Both the position numbers and the translations under genes were made by a program. A stretch of 64,000 nt of DNA from CAXRDE01 sp964229355. GTDB lineage: Bacteria > Cyanobacteriota > Sericytochromatia > UBA7694. Shown here in pieces: positions 24,500-33,221 of this stretch (positions are counted from its first letter, which is position 1; each line of letters starts with the position of its first letter). The stretch lies in contig CAXRDE010000012.1 of assembly GCA_964229355.1 (NCBI GenBank), forward strand, positions 1-64,000. Reading direction: 5' to 3'. The notes beneath the pieces are model-generated. The model saw only the letters and a program-made list of their open reading frames with translations. It searched no databases and was not told the DNA's origin.

Positions 24500-26464
24500 A
24501 TGAAGAACTACCCGTTGTTTTACCTTCGCCCCGTGTTTGACACCCCCGTTGATACCATTCAAGACCTGTTAAGCAGCCGCTTTCACTTTACGCCCTTTCA
24601 CCGCAATACCCTGGCTGAACTGCTCGAAAAGACCGACGCTCCCTGGCTGATCCTGGCAGATACAGACACCTACCGTTGGCTCTTAGAGCATTACAGTGCG
24701 GCACCCTTTCATTGCTTTTTGTACTTAGAGGCCAATGAAAAACCCGAGAGTCAGTGGCTCAACAACCCCAGTCTCCTGGACTTTAGCTACGGCATCCCTG
24801 AAACGGAACGTATTTTATTTGCCCTGAACCGTATTTACAGTCAGTTGATTCAACACCATGAGGTATCCTTGCTCACCCACGAGGTAAACGTGCAAAAAGA
24901 GCGCCTCAACGAACTCAATAAAATCGGGGTGGCGCTCTCTACCGAAAAAGACCTGGATCGCCTGCTCGATAAAATCCTCAGCAGCAGCATGGAAATCACC
25001 CATTCGGATTCGGGAAGCCTGTATCTGGTCGAGCCCTCTGATCACCAGGATAAGCCCTCTCACCTGCGTTTTAAATGGGCCAGGAACCTCAGTTTAGATG
25101 TGGACTTTAGCGAATTCACCATTCCCCTCAACGAGCAAAGCATTGCGGGCTCCGTGGCCTTGCGAGGCAAAGCCTTAAATATTCCCGATGTCCATCACCT
25201 GGAACAGGATGTGCCCTACGGTTTTAACAAATCCTTTGACGAAAACACCGGTTATCGTTCTCAGTCTATGCTGACGGTGCCCATGAAAAACCCCAATGGG
25301 GAAGTCATTGGCATTTTACAAATGATCAATAAAAAGCACCATTACGAAGCGCCCCTGGCCTTAGATAACGAAGCCACCCTGGCCACGCAAATTTTAACCT
25401 ATACCCCTGAAAACGAGGAGCTGCTTTCTTCTCTGGCCAGTCAGGCCGCCGTCGCCATTGAAAACGCTCGCCTGTACGCCTCAATTCAAGAACTTTTTGA
25501 GGGCTTTATTAAAGCTTCAGTCAAGGCCATCGAATCACGGGATCCCACCACTTCAGGCCATTCTGAACGGGTGGCCGTGCTCACGGTAGAGCTGGCCAAA
25601 TCTGTGGATCGGGCCGACAACAGTCCTTACCAGGGGGTTCGCTTTTCCCGCAACGAGCTGCGAGAAATTAAGTATGCTTCACTGCTGCACGATTTTGGCA
25701 AAATTGGCGTACGTGAAAACGTCCTGGTCAAGGCCGATAAACTCTATCCCCATGAGCTCGAAGCGATTCAATACCGGTTTCAGCTGATTCGCAAGCACCT
25801 TGAAAGTCAGTTTTACCAGCAACACCTCGCTACCTATCGCGAAGCAGACCCCGACGTGCAGGCCCAACAGGTGCAGCATTTACAACAGGCGTACCAGCAG
25901 CAATTGCAAGAACTTGATGCCGACCTTCAGGCCGTCTTAGAAGCCAATCGCCCCAGCATTTTAGCCAGTGAGGTGTCCGATCGCCTGGGACACATTCACC
26001 AGAAAATGTTCGCCATTGACGATACACACATTCCGCTGCTGAATCCCTATGAATTTGGCCAGTTGTCGATTATGAAGGGCACCCTCTCGGTAGAAGAGCG
26101 CAAAGAAATTGAGTCTCACGTGACCCATACCTACCATTTTCTACAGCAGATTCCCTGGACCCGAGCCTTAAAACAGGTGCCCAATATCGCCTACGCTCAC
26201 CATGAAAAATTAAACGGCAGAGGTTACCCACGGGGATTGCCCGCAGCAGAGATTCCCATTCAGGCCCGTATGATGAGTATTTCAGATATTTACGATGCGC
26301 TCACCGCCAGCGATCGCCCTTACAAAAAGGCCCTGCCTGTACAGCGGGCCTTAGATATTTTGGGCTACGAAGTCAAAGACGGCATGCTGGATGCAGACCT
26401 GTATCAAATCTTTTTAGATACCAAAGTTTATGACAAAATTGCAGAGGCAGCAGAGGCGTACTAA
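24500..26464 (+). CDS. GAF and HD-GYP domain protein, predicted c-di-GMP phosphodiesterase
   Basis: 654 residues, soluble. N-terminal ~130 residues are receiver-like in texture but unassigned; a helical linker leads to a GAF domain (~150-335; LNKIGVALSTEKDLDRLLDKIL opens it, LLSSLASQAAVAIENARLYA closes it). The HD-GYP module has TSGHSERVAVLTVELA, HD at ~395 (LLHDFGKIGVRENVL) and HHEKLNGRGYPRGL at ~566, then MMSISDIYDALTASDRPYK. About 100 residues more than usual separate HDFGK from GRGYP; the extra part is a long helical insert. Predicted to cleave c-di-GMP. Ends on CTAA, shared as a stop with the convergent gene. Confidence 0.92.
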   Translation: MKNYPLFYLRPVFDTPVDTIQDLLSSRFHFTPFHRNTLAELLEKTDAPWLILADTDTYRWLLEHYSAAPFHCFLYLEANEKPESQWLNNPSLLDFSYGIPETERILFALNRIYSQLIQHHEVSLLTHEVNVQKERLNELNKIGVALSTEKDLDRLLDKILSSSMEITHSDSGSLYLVEPSDHQDKPSHLRFKWARNLSLDVDFSEFTIPLNEQSIAGSVALRGKALNIPDVHHLEQDVPYGFNKSFDENTGYRSQSMLTVPMKNPNGEVIGILQMINKKHHYEAPLALDNEATLATQILTYTPENEELLSSLASQAAVAIENARLYASIQELFEGFIKASVKAIESRDPTTSGHSERVAVLTVELAKSVDRADNSPYQGVRFSRNELREIKYASLLHDFGKIGVRENVLVKADKLYPHELEAIQYRFQLIRKHLESQFYQQHLATYREADPDVQAQQVQHLQQAYQQQLQELDADLQAVLEANRPSILASEVSDRLGHIHQKMFAIDDTHIPLLNPYEFGQLSIMKGTLSVEERKEIESHVTHTYHFLQQIPWTRALKQVPNIAYAHHEKLNGRGYPRGLPAAEIPIQARMMSISDIYDALTASDRPYKKALPVQRALDILGYEVKDGMLDADLYQIFLDTKVYDKIAEAAEAY

Positions 26465-27567
26465 AAGGTCAACAGCTGATTGGTTTTACCCGCCGCGCTG
26501 CGGTTACCCATAATCTCCTGCAGTTTCGCACCGGTAATCACTCGGTTTTCTCCGTCACGGCTACCGGGATCATCCACGGTCAGTGACTTAATGGACCCAT
26601 CGGGATTAAAATCCACCCCTTTAACCATCATGTAGTGGCCGCTGGAGCCTCCCATGCCACCGGTTAAAATGATGACGTTCTTGCCCGCATCCAGGCGTTC
26701 TGCGATCTGCTCACCGGCGGTTTGCGCACTCACCGGCAGGTTAGAGGTGACCCCCGAGCGGCCAGTGGTTTTTTCCACAGCGCGAATCAACTGGTCGGTA
26801 CTAATGGCAAAGGGACCTGAGCCATTGCCCGTGCGCGCGCCCACGGAAGCGCGGATATCGCTCATATCAGGGGGCGGATTAACCCCCAGGGCACTCATCA
26901 TCATGGCAGCACAGGCCGGTCCGCAGTTGGCTTGCATCTCTTTGGCTGTGCCCTCACTAAACTGGGGCACAAAGGCGTTATCGCCGTCTACGCTCACCTG
27001 GCCGCCCACGCCCGCGGTGCCTGAAGGCCCGGCAACGCCTGAGCTTTCACCGCCGCTAAAACCCTCATTCACATCGTTTTGATACTGGGTGCCGCTGTTT
27101 TGAGGAAAGTTAACGCTGTTGGCGTCAGAGACGGCACTGCGAAAGTTCTGAAAATCGGCGGCGGAGGTCTGGGAGGTGACGTGACGTCCCGCGTTTGCGT
27201 TCAACGCTTTTTCTAAGCCCTTAAAGAGGTCACGTAGAAAGTTTGCAATGGGATTTTTAACCTTTGCATTTTCGTCAAAGGACTTCATCATGTCTTTGAC
27301 CAGGGGCGAATCTTTCATGCCTTCAGCTTGCTCGGCAATTTTTTTCATTTCGGCTGGCGTAATGTCTTCAGAACGAAAAAGCCCGTTGGTGGTGGCTTGA
27401 CTAATGGTGGTGGCTAACTCCATAAACGCTTCTTTTTCGGCGTCTGTGGCCTGGCTCTGGTTGACCGCATCTTTGATTTGACGCAGCTCTGTTCGGCTAA
27501 TTTGGCCATCTTGAAAGGCCCCGCTCACCGTTTGTTGAAAAGGGGTACTTGAAGTCGAAATATTCAT
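26461..27567 (-). CDS. C39-like papain-fold protein with DGQIS N-terminal domain (paralogue A)
   Basis: 368 residues, no signal peptide or TM. Residues ~1-100 form a helical domain opening FQDGQISRTELRQIKDAV and later SEDITPAEMKKIAEQA, two EF-hand-like Asp/Ser turn-helix units. A Gly/Ser-rich linker leads to a C39_2-type cysteine protease-like domain: catalytic Cys in QANCGPACAAMMMSALGV, His in SSGHYMMVKGVDF, Asp/Asn side in LTVDDPGSRDGENR. Cleaves peptides or acts as a transglutaminase-like enzyme in the family; target unknown. Divergent from a clear paralogue at 27752. Lack of a signal suggests export by another route or cytosolic action. Confidence 0.82.
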   Translation of the reverse strand: MNISTSSTPFQQTVSGAFQDGQISRTELRQIKDAVNQSQATDAEKEAFMELATTISQATTNGLFRSEDITPAEMKKIAEQAEGMKDSPLVKDMMKSFDENAKVKNPIANFLRDLFKGLEKALNANAGRHVTSQTSAADFQNFRSAVSDANSVNFPQNSGTQYQNDVNEGFSGGESSGVAGPSGTAGVGGQVSVDGDNAFVPQFSEGTAKEMQANCGPACAAMMMSALGVNPPPDMSDIRASVGARTGNGSGPFAISTDQLIRAVEKTTGRSGVTSNLPVSAQTAGEQIAERLDAGKNVIILTGGMGGSSGHYMMVKGVDFNPDGSIKSLTVDDPGSRDGENRVITGAKLQEIMGNRSAAGKTNQLLTF

Positions 27568-27716
27568 AATGCGAGCCTGTTAAAAGTGCCTTTCCTTGCA
27601 AATCCTTACAAAATCCCATACAAATTATACCCATTTTCATCAATTTCAAAACACACGCCTCAAGAAACCTGAAAAAAATTTGAGCAAAACCGTTTAAAAA
27701 GCTGGCTCACAGGGTA

Positions 27717-27734
27717 AGGTAATAGAAGTTACCT
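27717..27734. promoter_or_regulatory. Small dyad upstream of the second C39-like gene
   Basis: AGGTAA (27717-27722) and TTACCT (27729-27734), perfect 6-bp arms with a 6-bp gap, lie just before the AAGGAG ribosome site (27741-27746). The location in the 184-bp divergent region suits an operator; no clear promoter was resolved in this gap. Confidence 0.4.
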
Positions 27735-27751
27735 ATCATTAAGGAGTTTTC

Positions 27752-28765
27752 ATGAGCACCGTCAATTCTCGTTCCACCCAGCAACAACAAATCAACACCT
27801 CTTTTGCACAGGCCGCTAGCGACGGCCAAATCACCCACAAAGAGGCCCGAGAATTAAACCAGTTCATTGATAAAACATCCCTCTCAGCCGAAGACAAAAC
27901 GGCCTTAAAAAAAATGGTTTCTGAACTCAATAAAGCCACCACCGGTAATTTTTTGTTTTTTAGTTGGAAGAGTAAAATCACCCCTTCTGAAATGCAAGGC
28001 TTACAAACGCTAGCCCAAACCAATAGCAAAGCCCAGGAATTACTGCAAGGCTTTCAAAGCGCCCAACCTACCCCCGCACCTGCTACTCAGGATCAGGCCC
28101 GTGTGGGCAGCCGTCCCCGACAGGCTTCTTTTCAGCCCGGAGGCGGGCTGTTCGGCAGCCGTCGCACCAACGCAAGCAGTGGCGTACAACCGCTGAGTTC
28201 AGGGGGAAGAGCGCCTTCGTGGATGGTGAGTCAAAACGGCACCGGCTTAAGCTCCGCCAGCGGCGACTGTGGCCCCGCTTCAGCAGCCATGGTGGCCCGC
28301 CGTTTTGGGTTTAACACCCAAATGAACAGCCGCGATGCTGTACAGGCCGCCCGTAATGCCTCTGGGGTCACCTCTCGCCGCGGTGGCGCCTGGGCCATTA
28401 GTGAAGATGAAGTCACCAAAGCTATTCGCACCATGACCGGCGGCAGCGTCCGCGAAACCGCTGATACGGGCTTATTATCTGCCGGTGCAAGCAACCGGAA
28501 TCGCATTATCAGCACCCTGCAACAAAGTTTGAGCAACGGCGAAATGCCCATTCTATTGACCGGCTCACCCAGCACCCGCTCACGCCACTATATGGTGGTG
28601 ACCGACGTGAAACCCCAGCCGGCCCCCAACCAGGACAAATGGATGCTAACCATGGCAGACCCTGCGGGTGGCCGTGTTTGGAATATGAGTCAAGATCAAC
28701 TCGATCAACTGATGCAAAAAGCAGACCGCCGGGGCGGAAGCCGGGTCATGGCCTACGGTCAATAG
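27752..28765 (+). CDS. C39-like papain-fold protein with DGQIT N-terminal domain (paralogue B)
   Basis: 337 residues, no signal peptide. It has the same design as the divergent gene: N-terminal helical domain with SDGQITHKEARELNQFI and KSKITPSEMQGLQTLA, a disordered Ser/Gly/Arg-rich linker (~110-165), then a C39_2-like domain with catalytic Cys in SGDCGPASAAMVARRFG, His in RSRHYMVVTDVK and Asp in MADPAGGRVWNM. Identity to paralogue A is moderate and spread over both domains, so the pair arose by an inverted duplication that has had time to diverge. AAGGAG at 27741-27746 sets ATG 27752. Role unknown. Confidence 0.82.
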   Translation: MSTVNSRSTQQQQINTSFAQAASDGQITHKEARELNQFIDKTSLSAEDKTALKKMVSELNKATTGNFLFFSWKSKITPSEMQGLQTLAQTNSKAQELLQGFQSAQPTPAPATQDQARVGSRPRQASFQPGGGLFGSRRTNASSGVQPLSSGGRAPSWMVSQNGTGLSSASGDCGPASAAMVARRFGFNTQMNSRDAVQAARNASGVTSRRGGAWAISEDEVTKAIRTMTGGSVRETADTGLLSAGASNRNRIISTLQQSLSNGEMPILLTGSPSTRSRHYMVVTDVKPQPAPNQDKWMLTMADPAGGRVWNMSQDQLDQLMQKADRRGGSRVMAYGQ

Positions 28766-28769
28766 CTTC

Positions 28770-29162
28770 TTAAGCCAACGCGCCCAGCACCACCAGGCCC
28801 ACACAGCATAACCAGGCAACGGCAAAAGAGACGCTGCGCAGTTTATCTTGATCTGCAAGATAAGCCCCCAAATGCCCCAGGCGAGCCGCCACAAAGATCA
28901 GCGCGAGAATGCCTGAAGGCCCAGCTGCACCCCCGGCCAAATGATTAATGACCACCGCCACCGTAAACAAGGCCAGCGCCTCCCAGGCATTGGCCTGTGC
29001 GGCATAGGCACGGGCACCCACCCCGTCTAACTGAGCGATTTGCTGCCGGGGATTTTTGTTGTCGAGCCCACCCGGTTGCTTTAAACGGGCTGCAGAGCCT
29101 GTGCCAGCGGCCATAATGGGAATTAAACTGGTAATAAATAGGCACCATAAAGGTAAGGTCAT
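28770..29162 (-). CDS. MAPEG family membrane protein
   Basis: 130 residues, four predicted membrane helices (start to ~20, ~55-75, ~80-98, ~110-128). MAPEG features: RLKQPGGLDNKNPRQQIAQLDGVGARAYAAQANAWEAL-like region, of which the motif AQANAWEALALF is diagnostic, and AARLGHLGAYLAD. Eukaryotic members conjugate glutathione or make eicosanoids; bacterial members are mostly uncharacterised. Overlaps the otsAB stop by 4 bp and so is coupled to trehalose synthesis genes, possibly only by position. Ends 4 bp from the convergent C39-like gene. Confidence 0.88.
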   Translation of the reverse strand: MTLPLWCLFITSLIPIMAAGTGSAARLKQPGGLDNKNPRQQIAQLDGVGARAYAAQANAWEALALFTVAVVINHLAGGAAGPSGILALIFVAARLGHLGAYLADQDKLRSVSFAVAWLCCVGLVVLGALA

Positions 29163-31363
29163 AAATAGCTCACGAGCTCCTCTAAAAAGTGTTGCACATC
29201 GGACTGTCTGGCCAGGGTATGGGTGGCGGCTGCACTGCGCTCCCCTACTTTAATGCCCACTCCCCCTTTTGGCAAGGCTCGCATCATATCTTCGTCAGTG
29301 GTGTCATCACCCAATGCAATAAAAGAAGGCTTGCCCGACAGATCTACTTGCTTGAGATAATTGCGCACAAAATACCCTTTATTGGCTTCCACGGCCCGCG
29401 CCTCAATCACCTTGTTGCCCGCAATCACAGTGGCCGGCAAATGGGACAAGCCCGACTCTAATTCTTCTTTTAATTTATGAGCCTGGTAACTTGAGAAGGT
29501 ACGCGGCGACTGGCGGTAATGCCAGGCAATGGCATATTCCTTGCGCTCCACATGACTGCGCGGTACCCGACGGGTGTAATTCTCCATTACGGCTTCTGCA
29601 CTGCTGTACCAGGTGTTTACATCGCTCCAGAGCAATGAAGTCCAAACCTCAGTGTGGGGGTCATAAAAGGTAGCCCCGTGTTCGGCGGCCAACATCACCG
29701 GTAGCCCCTCAAACTGACGTTGTAAAAACGCACCGTCTCTACCTGAGACAATCACCACCTGCAGGCGAGGACAGGCCAATAAGCGCACCATCAAGCGGCG
29801 GGTTGCTGCGGGCAAAGTCGCCTGCTCAGGACGCTCCTGGATCGGCACCAGCGTTCCGTCATAATCCAAAAAGAGGTAAACCCTGTCACCCAGTTCCTGT
29901 AAAAGCTGCTGCACAGCCTGCGGCTCTTCAGGATCAAACAGGGAGCAGGCCCGGGCTGCTTCTTGACGTTGCGTGGTTTTTAACAAATCGGCCATAAAGT
30001 GTTCCGCCCAGTCTGAAGCGGTATAGTGGTTCAAAAAGTGCGTCATAATCCGCTTGCGCTCCTGCCGCTCGCCCATGGACATGCTCAGCGCTTCAGCCAG
30101 GGTATCGGCACTGCCATGAATATCCCACGGGTTAATCAGCAGCGCTTCGCTCAGCATAGAGGCTGCCCCGGTAAACTCGCTGAGAACAACGACTCCGGGA
30201 TTGGCGTCGTTTTGGGCCATCACATATTCCAAAGCCACGAGGTTCATGCCATCCCGACGACTGGTGACCAGCAGCACGTCAGACTGACGGTAAAGGGCCA
30301 ACAGTTCATGAAAAGGCACGGAGGTATACATATACTGAATCGGTGTGTAATAAGGGGTGCTGTATTTGCCGTTGATTTCCCCCACCATACGCTCTACCAC
30401 ACTGCGTAATTTCTGGTACTCATCGACGTCTTGCCGGGTGGGAATGGCCAATTGCAAGAGCGAAACCTGCCCCCGATACTCTGGATAATTCTTCAGCAAA
30501 TCTTCAAAAATTTTCAGGCGCAAGACCAGCCCCTTGGTATAATCCAAACGGTCTACCCCCAAAATCCAACGGCGGCCGGGCTGGGCCGCTTGCCACTGCT
30601 GCCGATAAGCGAGAGTTTCTGAGGACGCCGCTTCCTGGGCAAAGTGGGGGGCGTCAATACTGACCGGGTACACCCCGAGACTGACCTGGCGCTGCTGCCA
30701 TGTTAAGCCGCTGAAATCGCTGGGAATATTCATGACATTGCTTAAGGTATTGGCAAAGTGGCGCGCGTAGGCATAGTCATGAAACCCAATCAGGTCTGCC
30801 CCCAACAAGCCCTGCAGCAGTTCATGGCGTACAGGCAATTGGCGAAACAGCTCTGAGCTGGGAAACGGGATATGCAAGAAAAAACCAATACGGCATCGCA
30901 CCCCCATATCTTTCAAAATTTGCGGCAGTAAAAAGAGATGAAAGTCGTGCACCCAAATCACATCTTCAGGAGTCGCGGTTTCAGCCACCACCTGGGCAAT
31001 ACGGGCATTGACCCACTGATAAGCCTGCCAGTTTTCGAGCACAAATTTAATCATGCTGCCCTCATAGTGAAACAGAGGCCAAAAAACGTCGTTGGCAATG
31101 CCGTTATAATAGGCGTCATAGGTTTCTGGCGGCACAAATACCGGGCGGTACGACTGCCGATAATCTTCGGGTAGCGCTTGCCATTGCTCAGGTCCAATGC
31201 CCTCAGGCGCAATACCGACCCACACCTGCTCGGCATCGCTCTGCACCCCCGATAATGCAGTGACCAGGCCCCCTGAGCTACGGCTCAGATTTCCCTGGGC
31301 ATCCTGCCGAAACGGCAGGCGGTTACTAACAATAATCCAGCGCATAGGTCGAGAGGTTTCCAC
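29159..31363 (-). CDS. otsAB: Fused trehalose-6-phosphate synthase/phosphatase
   Basis: 734 residues. N-terminal GT20 synthase (~1-470): IIVSNRLPF, WVHDFHLFLLPQIL, GFFLHIPFPSSELFRQLP, GVDRLDYTKGL, RRDGMNLVALEY. C-terminal HAD-type phosphatase (from ~490): FLDYDGTLVPIQ with DxDGT near residue 500, IVSGRDGAFL, and GDDTTDEDMMRALP. Makes trehalose 6-phosphate from UDP-glucose and glucose 6-phosphate, then removes phosphate. Start is GTG 31363 or, more like family members, ATG 31345; both lie inside the end of the GH15 gene and neither has a good RBS, implying coupling. Fusion of OtsA and OtsB is more usual in eukaryotes and a few bacterial groups. Confidence 0.95.
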   Translation of the reverse strand: METSRPMRWIIVSNRLPFRQDAQGNLSRSSGGLVTALSGVQSDAEQVWVGIAPEGIGPEQWQALPEDYRQSYRPVFVPPETYDAYYNGIANDVFWPLFHYEGSMIKFVLENWQAYQWVNARIAQVVAETATPEDVIWVHDFHLFLLPQILKDMGVRCRIGFFLHIPFPSSELFRQLPVRHELLQGLLGADLIGFHDYAYARHFANTLSNVMNIPSDFSGLTWQQRQVSLGVYPVSIDAPHFAQEAASSETLAYRQQWQAAQPGRRWILGVDRLDYTKGLVLRLKIFEDLLKNYPEYRGQVSLLQLAIPTRQDVDEYQKLRSVVERMVGEINGKYSTPYYTPIQYMYTSVPFHELLALYRQSDVLLVTSRRDGMNLVALEYVMAQNDANPGVVVLSEFTGAASMLSEALLINPWDIHGSADTLAEALSMSMGERQERKRIMTHFLNHYTASDWAEHFMADLLKTTQRQEAARACSLFDPEEPQAVQQLLQELGDRVYLFLDYDGTLVPIQERPEQATLPAATRRLMVRLLACPRLQVVIVSGRDGAFLQRQFEGLPVMLAAEHGATFYDPHTEVWTSLLWSDVNTWYSSAEAVMENYTRRVPRSHVERKEYAIAWHYRQSPRTFSSYQAHKLKEELESGLSHLPATVIAGNKVIEARAVEANKGYFVRNYLKQVDLSGKPSFIALGDDTTDEDMMRALPKGGVGIKVGERSAAATHTLARQSDVQHFLEELVSYL

Positions 31364-33161
31364 TCAAAAGTTTGGCCGTTTGAATAATGCCCACATGGGT
31401 ATACGTCTGGGGGAAATTACCGTACATTTTGCCGGTTTCAGGCTGGGTATCTTCAGAGAAGAGTCCCAAATGATTCCCCGCCTTGAGCATATTTTCAAAG
31501 GTGGCACGGGCTTCGTCTTTTTCACCAATCAAATACATGGCGTGGATCATCCAGAAGGTACAAAAGTTAAACGCACATTCGGGGAGACCGAAGTCATCTT
31601 CGGACACATAACGGAACACATGACCGTTTTTCATGAGGCGTTTTTTATAGGCCTGTACCGTTGCCACAAAACGGGGGTCACAGGCGTTGACAAGGCCCAG
31701 CACCGGCATGAGCAATACACTGGCATCGGCATCGCTGCTGCCATAGGCCATCGCAAACATTTGATGCTTCTCGTTCCAGGCTTTGTCTAATATTTCAGCC
31801 TGTAGACGGTCCGCCTCGGCCGCCCATTGGTCAGCCTGCGCCTGATCCTGCATCACCTGGGCTATTTGCGCTCCCCGATCCAACGCCACCCAAATCATCA
31901 GCTTACTGAAGGTGTGGTGGCGAAACTCATGACGAAACTCCCAGATGCCGCTGTCGGTTTTGTCACGCACCGTTAAAGCCGCTTGTACCAATTGCTGAAT
32001 CAAACGCCATTCATCGTCCAGGCCATAGGTTTCGGCATAGTTCAGGCGCTGGTCAAAAAAGAGCGGATAAAGGGACAGCACCAACTCACCGTAGATATCG
32101 AATTGCTCGTGCGTGTAAGCTTGATTGCCCACCCGCAACATGCCGGTGTCAGCTGCGCCGCGTAAATGGGTCAATACGTGTTCTGTCAGATCACTTTCCC
32201 CCAGAATGCTATAGACCGGCTGCAAGTTTTCAATGCCATGACGGCAGATTTGTTTGAGGTAAAGAATAAACTTCTCCATCTCTTCAAAATGAGCCATCCC
32301 GCTCAGGGCATCAATCAAAAAATAGCTGTCACGAATCCAGCAGAAGCGATAGTCCCAGCAGCGCTCAGATCCATGTACTTCAGGAATCGACGTGGTGGTA
32401 GCCGCAATCGTGGCACCGGTGTCTTCAAAAAGATGCAGCTTAAGGGTTAAGGCAGAACGAATGACTTCAGTCTGGTACTGCGGGGGAATGGCGCAGTGGC
32501 GAACCCAGGTACGCCAGTAACGGAGAGTACCGTCCAGGGCGTCACGGGAGTAGGCTTTAAAATCAATGTCTAGCGGAAAATCATAGGTCAAAATAAGATA
32601 CGCCGTACGCTGAAGCATATGCACCTGCTCCGCCAGAATGTTTTCAAGACTGAGGTTGGTGTGCAAAAAGTAGGTGTCGTTGTCACTTACTGCTTTAATC
32701 GCCCGGGTAGTGCGCCCCAATTTAACAGAATCTTGACCATAATTGGGACGCGGCTGAAAACGCACCCGCACGCTCGGACAGCCTCTAATCGGTTCAATTT
32801 GACGGTGGACCTCTACAGGCCGGTGCAGGTGGCCCTGAGCAAAATAGCGGGGAATGAAATCAATGACTTTAAACGCATAGTCATCGGTTTCGTAGAGGGT
32901 TTCTAAGACATTCGTATTGGTAAGGTAACGCTGGGAGATACGGGCGGTATGCTCTGCTTCAATACTTAGAAACCCACCCTTTTTAGGGTCGAGAATTTTA
33001 GCAAAAATGCTCGGGGCATCAAAACGTGGCATACAGAGCCAATCCAGAGATCCATCGTGAGAAACAAGGGCTGAAATCTGGCAATTGCCAATCACCCCAT
33101 AATTCAGATGAAAATCGGCAGACAAAGGTTGAGAAGGATTAAAGATTGTTGCATTCATCAT
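31326..33161 (-). CDS. Glycoside hydrolase family 15 (glucoamylase/trehalase-like)
   Basis: 611 residues, cytoplasmic. The typical bacterial GH15 opening YGVIGNCQISALVSHDGSLDWLCMPRFD is followed by a beta-sandwich domain and an (alpha/alpha)6 barrel with GSERCWDYRFCWIRDSYFLIDAL, EFRHHTFSKLMIWVALDRG and the acid/base region LPECAFNFCTFWMIHAMY. Such proteins are trehalases or dextran/glucan hydrolases. Its place directly upstream of fused otsAB makes trehalose or a related glucan the best guess. ATGATG start at 33161/33158. Overlaps otsAB by 20-38 bp. Confidence 0.93.
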   Translation of the reverse strand: MMNATIFNPSQPLSADFHLNYGVIGNCQISALVSHDGSLDWLCMPRFDAPSIFAKILDPKKGGFLSIEAEHTARISQRYLTNTNVLETLYETDDYAFKVIDFIPRYFAQGHLHRPVEVHRQIEPIRGCPSVRVRFQPRPNYGQDSVKLGRTTRAIKAVSDNDTYFLHTNLSLENILAEQVHMLQRTAYLILTYDFPLDIDFKAYSRDALDGTLRYWRTWVRHCAIPPQYQTEVIRSALTLKLHLFEDTGATIAATTTSIPEVHGSERCWDYRFCWIRDSYFLIDALSGMAHFEEMEKFILYLKQICRHGIENLQPVYSILGESDLTEHVLTHLRGAADTGMLRVGNQAYTHEQFDIYGELVLSLYPLFFDQRLNYAETYGLDDEWRLIQQLVQAALTVRDKTDSGIWEFRHEFRHHTFSKLMIWVALDRGAQIAQVMQDQAQADQWAAEADRLQAEILDKAWNEKHQMFAMAYGSSDADASVLLMPVLGLVNACDPRFVATVQAYKKRLMKNGHVFRYVSEDDFGLPECAFNFCTFWMIHAMYLIGEKDEARATFENMLKAGNHLGLFSEDTQPETGKMYGNFPQTYTHVGIIQTAKLLSGNLSTYALDYC

Positions 33162-33221
33162 TTCACCTTAACACATGCAACAATCTTAATCTATTAAAAT
33201 AATGCTAAAACTCTGGCAGCA

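Noticed and set aside
31197..31790. 197-codon plus-strand frame over the otsAB/GH15 junction
   Set aside because: Antisense shadow of two well-supported genes.
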